From Lysobacter sp. (lineage in GTDB: Bacteria; Pseudomonadota; Gammaproteobacteria; Xanthomonadales; Xanthomonadaceae), in NCBI GenBank assembly GCA_013362405.1, contig JABFWF010000081.1, positions 1 through 46,063 on the forward strand: a stretch of DNA of 46,063 nucleotides, given 5' to 3'. The notes under the pieces were generated by a model. It was not told the origin of the DNA, searched no databases, and saw only the letters and a list, made by a program, of their open reading frames with translations. Positions 28,263 to 39,505 of this stretch are shown here, in pieces. Made by a program: the position numbers and the translations under genes. Position 1 is the stretch's first letter, and every line of letters starts with the position of its first letter.

Positions 28263-28913
28263 TCAGGTGTCCAAGCCGATCGGACAGCTCACGCCGGTCC
28301 CACCCAGGCCGCAGTAGCCCATCGGATTCTTCGACAGGTACTGCTGGTGCTCTTCTTCGGCGTAATAGAACGGCGGCGCGGGATAGCGGATTTCGGTGGT
28401 GATCGCGCCATGACCGGCGTCGCGCAGGCGTTGCTGGTAGGCATCGCGGCTGGCGAGTGCGGCGGCGTACTGCTCGGGCGTCGTGCAGTAGATCGCCGAG
28501 CGGTACTGGGTGCCGGTGTCGTTGCCCTGGCGCATGCCCTGGGTCGGGTCGTGGCTTTCCCAGAAGGCCTGCAGCAACTGGTCGAAGCTTACCGTCGCCG
28601 GGTCGTAGACGACCAGCACGGTTTCGGCATGGCCGGTCTGGCCGCTACAGACTTCGCGGTAGTTCGGGTTCGGCGTACGGCCGCCCGAGTAGCCGGCCGC
28701 CGTCGTCACCACGCCAGGGAGCGACCAGAACTTGCGCTCCGCGCCCCAGAAGCAGCCCATGCCGAACTGCACCTGCGCGAGGCCGGTGAAGTCGTCGCGC
28801 AGCGGACGGCCGTGCACGTGGTGGGTGTTGCGCAGTGGCATTTCCGCCGCGCGACCGGGCAACGCGTCTTCCGCGCGCGGCATGCGTTGCTTGAATGCGC
28901 CGATTCCGAACAT
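28263..28913 (-). CDS. msrA: Peptide-methionine (S)-S-oxide reductase
   Basis: [58 protein letters not shown]. Confidence 0.96.
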   Translation of the reverse strand: MFGIGAFKQRMPRAEDALPGRAAEMPLRNTHHVHGRPLRDDFTGLAQVQFGMGCFWGAERKFWSLPGVVTTAAGYSGGRTPNPNYREVCSGQTGHAETVLVVYDPATVSFDQLLQAFWESHDPTQGMRQGNDTGTQYRSAIYCTTPEQYAAALASRDAYQQRLRDAGHGAITTEIRYPAPPFYYAEEEHQQYLSKNPMGYCGLGGTGVSCPIGLDT

Positions 28914-28997
28914 GGGGAATGCCTCCTGTCCCGTGGAGATGCGGTCGCCGCCGCCCTGCTTCAAGCAGGAGGCCTCCCAGTTACGCGCTGCGCCCGT

Positions 28998-29918
28998 TCA
29001 AGGTTGCACCCTTGACGCTGTGGCAACAGGGGGGCGTTGCGCGCGCGTCAGGCCGAGGAAGATGCCGGCCAGCGACAGGAACAGCCCCAGCAGCCCGAGC
29101 GGCCCCAGCCGCGTGCCGAAGAGCAGCGCGTCCCACAGGTAGGCGAGCAGCGGTTGCAGCAGCAGGCACAGGCCGAGCACGCCGGCGGCGAGCTTCGGCA
29201 TCACCTTGCCGATCACCAGCCAGCCGAACACCTGCGCGACCAGTGCATAGGCCACGAGGGCGCCCCAGTCGTGCGCACCGTGCGGCGCAAGCGGTTCCCC
29301 TTCGAATAGTGTCATCGCCAGCAGCAGCGCGGCGCTGAACAGGCACAGCCACCACAACAACGCCTCGTTCGCCGCCTGTGCGCGACGACCTTGCGCGGCG
29401 CGGAAGGCGATCAGGAAGCCGGCATACGCCGCCGCGGTGCCGAGCCCGAACGCGACGCCGGCATGGAAGCGCGCGTCGAAGCCCGACCAGCCCGGCGCGA
29501 GCAGCAGCGTGAGTCCCGCGATCGCCAGCAGCAGTCCCGCCCACAGCCGCCAGCCGCCGTGTTCGCCGAGCGCGAGCGCGCCGTAGCCGGCGAGCGCGAA
29601 GACCTGGAAGTTGCCGAGCAGCGTGGCCAGCCCGACGCCGACATAGAGGATGCTCCGGTGCCACATCCACAGGTCGAGCGCAAAGAACACCGCGGCGACC
29701 GCGACCAGCCCGAGCACGCGCGGCGCCGGTCGCCACCCCACGCGGATCGCGGGCCGCGCCAGCGCGAAGAGCAGCAGCAGCGCGGCGAGGCCCATGCGCC
29801 AGAACGCCGATGCGGTGGGCCCGACGTGCACCCACTTCACGAACACCGCCGAGGTGCTGATCAGCGCCGCGCCGAGCGCCATCGCGGCCAGCGGGCCGCG
29901 TGCTGGATGGTTGCTCAT
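28998..29918 (-). CDS. EamA/DMT family transporter
   Basis: About ten TM segments; ALISTSAVFVKW, WRMGLAALLL, QPLLAYLWDALLFG. Confidence 0.9.
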   Translation of the reverse strand: MSNHPARGPLAAMALGAALISTSAVFVKWVHVGPTASAFWRMGLAALLLLFALARPAIRVGWRPAPRVLGLVAVAAVFFALDLWMWHRSILYVGVGLATLLGNFQVFALAGYGALALGEHGGWRLWAGLLLAIAGLTLLLAPGWSGFDARFHAGVAFGLGTAAAYAGFLIAFRAAQGRRAQAANEALLWWLCLFSAALLLAMTLFEGEPLAPHGAHDWGALVAYALVAQVFGWLVIGKVMPKLAAGVLGLCLLLQPLLAYLWDALLFGTRLGPLGLLGLFLSLAGIFLGLTRAQRPPVATASRVQP

Positions 29919-30571
29919 CCGCGCAGCGCGTCGGTGGCGGCGTTGCGCTCGGGCTCGGCGTGCGCGGCGTCGCGCCATTCGCGCATCGCCGGCAATGCCA
30001 GCAGCGCGTCGACGTAGGCCTGCGCGACGTTGTCCATCGGGACGCCGTAGCCGACGAAGCGCCATGCCACCGGCGCGTACATCGCGTCCGCGATGCCGAA
30101 GTCGCCGCACAGGAAATCGCCGCCCGCGCCGTGCGCGGTACGCAGTTGCCGCCAGACCTGCTGCACGCGGTCGATGTCGCGTTGCGCCGCGTCGTCCCAG
30201 CGGTAGTTGTCGGGCGTGCGCCGCACGTTCATCGGCAACTGCGTGCGCAGGGCGGCGAAGCCGGAATGCATCTCCGCCGCCGCGGCGCGCGCCACCGCGC
30301 GCGTGCGCAGGTCGTCCGGCCAGCCGCGGCCGTCGAGCCAGCGCTCGTTGGCGTATTCGCAGATGGCGAGCGAATCCCACACGGCCAGGCCATCGTCGTG
30401 CAGTGCCGGCACGCGGCGCGTCGGCGACCAGCGGGCGATGTCCTCATGGAACGCGGGCGTGTCGAGCACCAGGCGCTGCTCGTCGAAGGCGACGCCGAAA
30501 TGGCGCAGCAGCAGCAACGGACGCAGCGACCAGGAGGAGTAGTTCTTGTTGCCGATGACGAGGGTGGGCAT
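29915..30571 (-). CDS. Glutathione S-transferase family protein
   Basis: MPTLVIGNKNYSSWSLRPLLLLRHFGVAFDE, VPALHDDGLAVWDSLAICEYANE. Confidence 0.92.
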   Translation of the reverse strand: MPTLVIGNKNYSSWSLRPLLLLRHFGVAFDEQRLVLDTPAFHEDIARWSPTRRVPALHDDGLAVWDSLAICEYANERWLDGRGWPDDLRTRAVARAAAAEMHSGFAALRTQLPMNVRRTPDNYRWDDAAQRDIDRVQQVWRQLRTAHGAGGDFLCGDFGIADAMYAPVAWRFVGYGVPMDNVAQAYVDALLALPAMREWRDAAHAEPERNAATDALRG

Positions 30572-30685
30572 GACGGGGCGCGCGGAGTGGGGACGCCATC
30601 CTAGCGGGTGGTCCGGGCAGGACCGGAGTGCGTACGGTCATCTTGGCGACTGTTACGCCGTCGCTTCTCCGGATCCTTGCCCCAA

Positions 30686-30705
30686 CCCTCTCCCGGGCGA
30701 GAGGG
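30686..30705. repeat. Intergenic palindrome CCCTCTC-CCGGGC-GAGAGGG
   Basis: 7-bp perfect stem just downstream of the minus-strand GGDEF gene; may act as a terminator. Confidence 0.5.
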
Positions 30706-30731
30706 GACTGCACGAGGTGCCCACCGGCGCC

Positions 30732-32903
30732 TTACGAAAACACCGCCGGCGCCACCTGCACGCAGTTGCGGCCGCCGCGCTTGGCGGCGTACAGCGCCTT
30801 GTCGGCCCGTTCGACCGTGGCCGTCGGCGTGTCCTCGCATTCCAGGCGCGAGGCGACGCCGACGCTCACGGTCAGCTGCTCGGTCTGCCCTTCGTACTCC
30901 ACCCGGCCGTGCTGGACCGCCGCGCGCAGGCGCTCGCCGATTTCCCGCGCCTGCGCGCCGCCGCGACCGGGCAGCAGGACGATGAACTCCTCGCCGCCGT
31001 AGCGGCCGAGCAGGTCGCCTTCCTCCAGCGCCCCGCGCAGCGTGGCCGCGATGGCGCGCAGGCAATGGTCGCCGCCCTGGTGGCCGATGCGGTCGTTGAT
31101 CGCCTTGAAATGGTCGACGTCGATGAACAGCAGGGACAGCGGCTGCGAGCGGCGATGGGCGTCGGTGAAGGCGCGCGCCAGCCATTGGTCGATGCTGCGG
31201 CGGTTGAACGCGCCGGTAAGCGCGTCGAGTTCCGCCGAGCAGCGCAACTGGAACGCGGCCAGCGCCTCGTCCGCGTGCAGCACGGCCAGGCGCGAGAATT
31301 CACCGGCGAGCGCCAGTTCCTCGGTGCTGAAGCCCTCGCTGCCCGCGCGCTGCAGCAGCAGCACGCCCCAGCCGGGCGCGCGCACCGCCAGCGGTTGCAC
31401 CGCTTCCATCACCGGCTGCGCATGCAGGGTGCGCGGCTGCTGCAGCGGGAGCCCGGCCTGTGCGAGCCGCCGCAGCGCCAGGCTGCGCGTGGCCACGTCC
31501 TCCTGCAGCGCGGTCTTGGCCCGCGCGGGCTCGACCAGCATCAGGTCGTGGCCGTGGTAGCCGTACGCGACGACCGCGGCGGACTGCACCGGCACGTGCG
31601 GCAGAAGATGCTCGAGCAGCAGGCGGAAGGCGGTCCACTCGATGTCGGCGGCGGGCAGCGTACGCAGGAGGGTCTGCAGCGCGAGCGTGAGTTCGGCGCG
31701 TGCGGCCTCGCGCGCCATGCGGCGCTCGGAATCGATGCGGGCGAGGTGGTCGCGGTCGCGTTGGTCGCGGTATTCGCCGATGCGGCTGATCAGGCCGATC
31801 ATCAGGACGGCGGCGGTGACCAGCAGCGCGAGCTGGTAGCCCGAGCGCGTCCACAGCGAATCCGGCAGCAGTCCGTGCGAGAGCGCGGCGCGGGCCAGCC
31901 CCGCGACGCAGGCGAGCACGCCCAGCAGGAGCAGCGACCAGGCCATCGGCACCCGCCGCTGCGTGGCATCGACCAGCACCACCACCGCGCCCGCCGCCGC
32001 GGCCAGCGAGGCCACCGTCACCGCCGGCTGCAGCCATGGCGCCAGGCCCTGCAGGTCGAGCAGGCACACCGCCGCCAGCACGACGAGCAGGACGCTGGCC
32101 AGGTCGAACCAGCGCGTGGCCGTGATCCCGCCTTCGCGCAGGTCGGCATAGCGCAACAGCAGTTGCAGGGTGGCCGCGCAGAACAGCAGTTCGAGCGCCC
32201 ACAGTCCGCCGCCACGCCAGATCGCGAACAGGTCCAGCAGCGGCGTCGCGTACAGGTGGCCGTTGCTGGCCGCGGCCAGCAGCAGCGCGGTGCCGCTGCT
32301 GGCGGCGAGCGCGAGGAAGGCGCGTTCGCGCGACGCCGAGTACAGCGAGAGCGCCAGCAGCGCGATCAGGAACAGGCCCGCGTACACCGCGCTGTCGAGC
32401 GCGATGCCGCGATACGCCAGGCGCGCCGCGTTCGCTTCGCGCAGCAGGCGCGGGCGCAGCGCGGCGCGCACGTGGCCTTGCGCATGCAGCACGAGGCTGA
32501 TGTCGCCGCGCCAGGTGGCCGGCAGCGGGAACACGAAGCCGCTCGGCAAGGTGCCCTCGTCGGCGGCGGGATGGAAGAAGTCGCGCCGTGCGCTGCGCCA
32601 GCCGGCGCCTTCCAGCCACAGCGCGTCGACCGGATCGCGGTCGAGCCAGAGCACCCAGCGCGTCCCGTCCTGCGCGGGCAGGGTGAACCCAAGCCCCGCC
32701 GAGGCGGTCGTCTGCGCTCCGCCGGCGAGCAGCAGCGCCTCGTCGTCGCGGCCCAGATGCGATCCGGGTTCGGCCTGGACGACCAGCGGCGCCGGCTCCG
32801 CGACCGGCCGGGTGGCCGCCAGCACGCCCATGGTGAACAGCACCAGCAGCCAGGCCAGGCCCGCCGCGGCAAGGTGCTCGTGGGCACGGTCGGGCGGGCG
32901 CAT
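30732..32903 (-). CDS. 7TM (7TMR-DISM-like) GGDEF diguanylate cyclase
   Basis: N-terminal sensor, about seven TM segments, ELDALTGAFNRRSI, FIDVDHFKAINDRIGHQGGDHCL, LGRYGGEEFIVLLPG. Confidence 0.92.
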   Translation of the reverse strand: MRPPDRAHEHLAAAGLAWLLVLFTMGVLAATRPVAEPAPLVVQAEPGSHLGRDDEALLLAGGAQTTASAGLGFTLPAQDGTRWVLWLDRDPVDALWLEGAGWRSARRDFFHPAADEGTLPSGFVFPLPATWRGDISLVLHAQGHVRAALRPRLLREANAARLAYRGIALDSAVYAGLFLIALLALSLYSASRERAFLALAASSGTALLLAAASNGHLYATPLLDLFAIWRGGGLWALELLFCAATLQLLLRYADLREGGITATRWFDLASVLLVVLAAVCLLDLQGLAPWLQPAVTVASLAAAAGAVVVLVDATQRRVPMAWSLLLLGVLACVAGLARAALSHGLLPDSLWTRSGYQLALLVTAAVLMIGLISRIGEYRDQRDRDHLARIDSERRMAREAARAELTLALQTLLRTLPAADIEWTAFRLLLEHLLPHVPVQSAAVVAYGYHGHDLMLVEPARAKTALQEDVATRSLALRRLAQAGLPLQQPRTLHAQPVMEAVQPLAVRAPGWGVLLLQRAGSEGFSTEELALAGEFSRLAVLHADEALAAFQLRCSAELDALTGAFNRRSIDQWLARAFTDAHRRSQPLSLLFIDVDHFKAINDRIGHQGGDHCLRAIAATLRGALEEGDLLGRYGGEEFIVLLPGRGGAQAREIGERLRAAVQHGRVEYEGQTEQLTVSVGVASRLECEDTPTATVERADKALYAAKRGGRNCVQVAPAVFS

Positions 32904-32904
32904 G

Positions 32905-33168
32905 TCAGGCCCCGATCACTCCGGCCGGCCAGGGTGTGTCGCGTTCGCGCGGTTCGCCGGCCACCAGCGGCAGGCTGCGTACCAGCGCGTCGGCTTCCGG
33001 CCAGGCCGCGTCCGGCACGCAGACCGCGAGCAGCCCGCAGGCAGGCAGTTCGCCAACCCCGCCCAGCAGCGCCTCGCCGCGCACGAACGCGGGGATGCCC
33101 GCGTCCTCGAGCGCGTGGCGCACCAGGTGCGCGTCGATCAGGTTCGTCGCTTCGTAGACGACCCGCAT
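32905..33168 (-). CDS. DUF2007-like putative signal-transducing protein
   Basis: MRVVYEATNLIDAHLVRHALEDAGIPAFVRGEALLGGVGELPACGLLAVCVPDAAWPEADALV. Confidence 0.8.
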   Translation of the reverse strand: MRVVYEATNLIDAHLVRHALEDAGIPAFVRGEALLGGVGELPACGLLAVCVPDAAWPEADALVRSLPLVAGEPRERDTPWPAGVIGA

Positions 33169-33287
33169 GGTCCTTCCCCCTGTCTTCCGGAAATCGGCTC
33201 GCAAGTTGCGTGCCAAAAAAGCGATTCCGGTGCCGCCGGCGGGGCCTCGGCTACACTGGCGGCTTGTCTTTTCGCCGCCCCGCAGCC

Positions 33288-35063
<1,776 letters not shown>

Positions 35064-35067
35064 GCCG

Positions 35068-35637
35068 GTGGCGGGTTTCCTGCCGCCGTTGCAGCTGCAC
35101 CTGACGCTGCCGGTCTGGGTGCACGAGCTGCAGCTCGCGCCGGCCTATCCGGGCGACGAGGCGAAGGTCGCGCTGGCGATCGAGCTGGCACGGCGGAATG
35201 TCGAGGCGCGCACTGGCGGTCCGTTCGGCGCGGTCGTCTTCAACGCCGATGATCGGGTGATCGCGATCGGCGTGAACCGGGTGCTGGAGCAGAGCTGCTC
35301 GGTGGCGCACGCGGAGATGATGGCCTACATGCTCGCGCAGCAGCGCCTGCAGCGTTCACGCCTCAACGAGGACGGCGGCCCGGTCACGCTGGCGACGTCG
35401 GCGCAGCCCTGCTGCCAGTGTTACGGGGCCACCTTCTGGGCGGGTATCGACCGCCTGCTGGTCGGCGCACGCAGCGAAGACGTGATGTCGCTGACCGAAT
35501 TCGACGAGGGCCCGCTGCCGGCCGACTGGGCCGGCGAACTCGCGCGCCGCGGCATCGCCGTCGTGCGCGACCTGCATCGCGAGGACGCGCGCGCGGTGCT
35601 GCGCGCCTACGGCGAGCAGGGCGGCGTCTTCTACTGA
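35068..35637 (+). CDS. Nucleoside deaminase (guanine/cytosine deaminase-like)
   Basis: GGPFGAVVFNADDRVI, VAHAEMMAYMLAQ (HAE), SAQPCCQCYGATFWAGI (PCxxC). Confidence 0.85.
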   Translation: MAGFLPPLQLHLTLPVWVHELQLAPAYPGDEAKVALAIELARRNVEARTGGPFGAVVFNADDRVIAIGVNRVLEQSCSVAHAEMMAYMLAQQRLQRSRLNEDGGPVTLATSAQPCCQCYGATFWAGIDRLLVGARSEDVMSLTEFDEGPLPADWAGELARRGIAVVRDLHREDARAVLRAYGEQGGVFY

Positions 35638-35656
35638 TGGCGTGCGTCCGCCTGGC

Positions 35657-36724
35657 ATGAGCGACGGCCTGCTCTGCTACTGCCGCGCGGGCTTCGAGCC
35701 GGACCTTGCCGCGGAGCTGCAGGAGCGCGCCGCGCTCGCCGGGCTTCCGGCGTATGCGCGCACCGAGCGCAACAGCGGCTACGTGCTGCTGCAGGGCGCC
35801 GACGGCGATGCGCTGTCACGCTCGCTGCCCTGGCGCGAACTGGTGTTCGCACGGCAGAAGCTGGTGCTGCTGGCCGAGTTGCGCGGTCTCGATCCGACGG
35901 ATCGCATCGCGCCGATGCTGGATGCGTTGGCGCATGCCCGCGTCCCGGGGCAGGCGCCGGCCTACGGCACGCTGTGGGTCGAGCATCCGGACTCCGATGC
36001 CGGCAAGCCGCTCGCCGGCCTCGCGCGCAGCTTCGGCAACGCGCTGCGACCGGCGCTGCGCAAGGCCGGCCTGCTCGCCGGGGGCGAGGACGCGCGGTTG
36101 CCGCGCCTGCACGTCGTGTTCCTTGCCGGCGACCACGCACTGCTCGCGCGCAGCGAGCCCGCCGACGGCGCGCCGTGGCCGCTCGGCATTCCGCGCCTGA
36201 AGCTGCTGGCCGAAGCGCCGTCGCGCTCCGCGCTGAAACTCGAGGAAGCGCTGCTCGCGTTGCCGGATGCCGACGAGCGCGCGCGCCTGCTGCAACCGGG
36301 CATGCGCGCGGCCGACCTCGGCGCCGCGCCCGGCGGCTGGACCTGGGTACTGGTGCGCCACGGCCTGCACGTCACCGCGGTCGACAACGGACCGCTGCGC
36401 GAACACGTGCTCGCCACCGGGCAGGTCGAACACCTGCGCGCCGACGGGTTCCACTGGCAGCCGCCGCGCCCGCTCGACTGGATGGTGTGCGACATGGTCG
36501 AGCAGCCGCGCCGCGTGGCTTCGCGCATGGCGACCTGGCTGCGCGAAGGCTGGTGCCGGCAGGCGATCTTCAATCTCAAGCTGCCGATGAAGAAGCGCTG
36601 GCTGGAGACGCAGTTGTGCCTGCAGCGCTTCGTCGACGAGGCGGAGGTGCCGCTGCGCGTGCGTGCGCGGCAGCTGTACCACGACCGCGAGGAGATCACC
36701 GTCCTCGCCGTTCCCCGCGCCTGA
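35657..36724 (+). CDS. rlmM: 23S rRNA (cytidine2498-2'-O)-methyltransferase
   Basis: LCYCRAGFEPDLAAEL, ADLGAAPGGWTWVLVRHGLHVTAVDNGPL, MVCDMVEQPRRVA, FNLKLPMKKRW. Confidence 0.95.
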   Translation: MSDGLLCYCRAGFEPDLAAELQERAALAGLPAYARTERNSGYVLLQGADGDALSRSLPWRELVFARQKLVLLAELRGLDPTDRIAPMLDALAHARVPGQAPAYGTLWVEHPDSDAGKPLAGLARSFGNALRPALRKAGLLAGGEDARLPRLHVVFLAGDHALLARSEPADGAPWPLGIPRLKLLAEAPSRSALKLEEALLALPDADERARLLQPGMRAADLGAAPGGWTWVLVRHGLHVTAVDNGPLREHVLATGQVEHLRADGFHWQPPRPLDWMVCDMVEQPRRVASRMATWLREGWCRQAIFNLKLPMKKRWLETQLCLQRFVDEAEVPLRVRARQLYHDREEITVLAVPRA

Positions 36725-36731
36725 AAAAAAA

Positions 36732-36752
36732 CCGCCGGCGCATGGCCGGCGG
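36732..36752 (-). terminator. Rho-independent terminator for the DUF4142 gene
   Basis: CCGCCGGC/GCCGGCGG 8-bp stem preceded by AAAAAAAA (U tract on the minus strand). Confidence 0.85.
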
Positions 36753-36778
36753 AAAGGTCGTGCTACGACGGGAAGCGG

Positions 36779-37537
36779 TTACTGGAGCGAGGACTGCACC
36801 TTCTGCGCCATGTCGAGGTGCTTGTGCAGCTTCGGCAGCGCCGCGGTGGCGAGCTGCTTGGCCTTGTCCGTGCTCGCGTTCCTGGACGCGTTCTCGAACA
36901 TCGAGATGTCCTTCTGGTGGTCGCTGACGAGCATGTCGACATAGGCCTTGTCGAGGTCCTTGCCGGTCTTGCCGGTCAGCGAGGAGAGGTCGGGCGAGGT
37001 CGGTGCGGATGCATGCGCGCCGGCCGCGGCCTTGACCTTGTCGTCGAGCGCGGAGTGGTCGGCGATCACCGCCTTGGCCAGCGCCTTCACCTCCGCGTTG
37101 CTGCTCTTCTCGGCCAGCCTGGAAGCATCGATCTCCTTCTGCCCGCCGTTGATCGCCTCGCGGTAGAAGTCGGTGTCGGTGATCGGGCCACTGCTCATTT
37201 CATTGGCCATCGCGCTGGCGTCGGCACTGGTGGTGGCCGGCGTCGCGCCGCCCGAGCTGCTCATGCTGCCCGTGGTGGTGCCGGCGGCGGTGTTGCCCAT
37301 CGTGGTGCCGGCGCTCGTACCGCTGGTGTTGGCCATCGCGGTGTTGTCGCTGGTGGTGGCGGTGGCGCCGCCGGGCTGCGTGGCCGCGCTGGCGTAGGGC
37401 GCGGTGCTCGTCGCAGCCGGCGCCGTGGCGGCGGTGTTCTCGTTCTCGTGCTTGGCGCAGGCCGCCAGCGTGGTGGCGAGCAGCAACGCGGTGGCGAGCG
37501 GTGCGATGCGGAATGTCGTGCGTTGGGTGATGGTCAT
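36779..37537 (-). CDS. DUF4142-type lipoprotein
   Basis: Lipobox LAAC, Ala/Thr-rich linker, ITDTDFYREAINGGQKEIDASRLAEKSSNAEVKALAKAVIADHSALDDKV. Confidence 0.85.
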   Translation of the reverse strand: MTITQRTTFRIAPLATALLLATTLAACAKHENENTAATAPAATSTAPYASAATQPGGATATTSDNTAMANTSGTSAGTTMGNTAAGTTTGSMSSSGGATPATTSADASAMANEMSSGPITDTDFYREAINGGQKEIDASRLAEKSSNAEVKALAKAVIADHSALDDKVKAAAGAHASAPTSPDLSSLTGKTGKDLDKAYVDMLVSDHQKDISMFENASRNASTDKAKQLATAALPKLHKHLDMAQKVQSSLQ

Positions 37538-37582
37538 GGCGTATCTCCTGCACGCGTTGCGTGCGCGATGGAAGGGATGCGG

Positions 37583-38887
37583 TCAGACGTTCGGGCCGCG
37601 CGAACTGCCGGTACTGCCGGTACTGCCGGTATGCGGGGAGCTGGCGCCCGCGCTGCTTCCCGGCGTGCTGCTTCCCGACGTGCCGCTGCCGGTCGTGCCG
37701 CCGTATTGCGTGGAACCGGAACTCGCGCCCAGGCTGCCGCCCGATGCGCCGGTGCTGCCGTGGCTGCCCTGCGACGTGGTGGAACCCGTGCTGCTGCCCT
37801 GGGCGTGATGCGCCTTGCCGGCGTGCTGCGATGGCGCATGCGGCACCACCTGGATCATGTTGTGCACGTCGCGCACGCCGCTGCAGCCGTCGGCGATGTC
37901 CTCGGCGCGATGCTTCATCCAGCGTTCGTCGACCGAGCCCGAGAGGGTCGCCACGCCGTTGCTGACTTCGACCGAGATGCCGCTGGCATCGATGTCGTGG
38001 GCGTCGGTGAGGCGCTCGTTGAGGTCTTCGCGGATGCGTTCGTCCGATCGCGTGTAGTTGCGTGGCCCGACGCCGCGGTAGCTGCGGCCGAGCTGGCCCG
38101 GCTGCGAACCCTGCAGGCCCGCCTGCGTGCCGTAGCCCTGCGTGCGGTCATCGTGTTCGTGCGACTCGTAGCCACGTTCGCCGTAGCCTTGGCCGGCGCT
38201 GCCGCGGGTGCGCCAGTCCTGTCGGCCGCTACTGCGGTGCTGGCCGTAGCCTTCACGGCCGTGCTGGCCTTCGCGCGCCGACGCACCGTCCGGGCTGCCG
38301 CCGCCGTAGCGGTTGTCCATGCCACGGTTGTAGTTGTAACCGCTGTAGCCTTCGCCTTCGTCGAGCCAGTCGCGGTCGGACTGGAATTCGCCGCGATAGC
38401 GGCTGCCCGCGCTGTAGGGCGCACCGGCGCCGTAGCCGGGCGCGCCGTAGCCGACGCCGCCCGCACCGGCGGCGCCATACCCGTAACCGGCACCGCCGTA
38501 GCGACCGCCGGAACCGACGTCGCTCGAGTATTCGCTCTCGCGCCCACCGCGCCAGTCGGTCCCGCCGCCCTGCTGGTCGCGGCTGGCCATCCGGTCGTAA
38601 CCGCCGCCGCTGTAATCGCTCTGGATGTCGCGGTCGCTGCGGCCTCCGTGGCGGCGGTAGCGATCGCGCTCCTGCCAGTCCCCATGCGAGGACGCGTACG
38701 GCGAGTACTGGCTGCGGGTGCGATCCCCGATATCGCGTTCGTCGCGGGAGCGGTCGTTCATGTCGTTTCTCCTCTCGTCGATCCAATCCAGGGCGGAATG
38801 CGCCCAGCGGGAGCCCATCCGCAGCATGTCGCGCGCGGCAGCCTTGATGTCGTGGGCAGTGAAGGCAGCGGGGTTTTCGTCCTGCAC
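37583..38887 (-). CDS. BON-domain protein with Gly/Tyr/Arg-rich disordered region
   Basis: GPRNYTRSDERIREDLNERLTDAHDIDASGISVEVSNGVATLSGSVDERWMKHRAEDIADGCSGVRDVHNMIQV; start uncertain (GTG 38887 or ATG 38761). Confidence 0.8.
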   Translation of the reverse strand: MQDENPAAFTAHDIKAAARDMLRMGSRWAHSALDWIDERRNDMNDRSRDERDIGDRTRSQYSPYASSHGDWQERDRYRRHGGRSDRDIQSDYSGGGYDRMASRDQQGGGTDWRGGRESEYSSDVGSGGRYGGAGYGYGAAGAGGVGYGAPGYGAGAPYSAGSRYRGEFQSDRDWLDEGEGYSGYNYNRGMDNRYGGGSPDGASAREGQHGREGYGQHRSSGRQDWRTRGSAGQGYGERGYESHEHDDRTQGYGTQAGLQGSQPGQLGRSYRGVGPRNYTRSDERIREDLNERLTDAHDIDASGISVEVSNGVATLSGSVDERWMKHRAEDIADGCSGVRDVHNMIQVVPHAPSQHAGKAHHAQGSSTGSTTSQGSHGSTGASGGSLGASSGSTQYGGTTGSGTSGSSTPGSSAGASSPHTGSTGSTGSSRGPNV

Positions 38888-39187
38888 GGTCGTGTCCTCG
38901 TCTCTGTGACGGCCGTAAGGAGAAGGCGCAAGAGTCGTGCCAGCGGCAACGGTGGACCGTCCCGCGCCGCCGGTGCGCCATGGCGCGTCGCAGCGGGACG
39001 TTTTTTCACGCGACGGAAACTGTTTCCGCCGCACGCCATGAAGCGGCGGCATGAAATTCTTTCACCGTCGGAAAAAACCGGCGCGTAGCGCGGGCAGCGG
39101 CCCATCGACGGCCGTCGTCGCGCACATGGCACGAAGGTTGCTCCGCTTCCTCCTGCCCGGTAGCCGGACGCCGGCCGAGGAGGAGCC

Positions 39188-39502
39188 ATGCATGCTGCCG
39201 ATGCCTGGAATGCCCCTGCCGTCGTCATCGACGTCGACGCCGGGCACGCGTGCTGGCGGCAGCTTGGGGACTCGCCCAGCGACCTCGTCTTCCTGTTCCA
39301 GGAGTGGGAACCGGCGGTGCGCGTCGGCATCCACGCGTTCATCGCCTATCCGGACCGCGACTTCGACAGCATCGAGCCCGCGATCGTCGCCGCCTACCAG
39401 CGCGTGCGCGGCCCTTCGCGCATCCCGTGGAGCCGCGCTGCGCCCGCCGCGCGCCGGGTCTGGCAGAAGCTGCACGACGAGCAGGGGTGGGCGGAAGCCT
39501 GA
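39188..39502 (+). CDS. Hypothetical protein (104 aa)
   Basis: Intact ORF between BON protein and regulator; moderate composition. Confidence 0.55.
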   Translation: MHAADAWNAPAVVIDVDAGHACWRQLGDSPSDLVFLFQEWEPAVRVGIHAFIAYPDRDFDSIEPAIVAAYQRVRGPSRIPWSRAAPAARRVWQKLHDEQGWAEA

Positions 39503-39505
39503 GCT

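Noticed and set aside
30546-33287. Upstream extension of the glnS ORF (1505-aa ORF from 30546)
   Set aside because: Extension is antisense to the GGDEF and DUF2007 genes and low complexity; the GlnS protein begins at GTG 33288.
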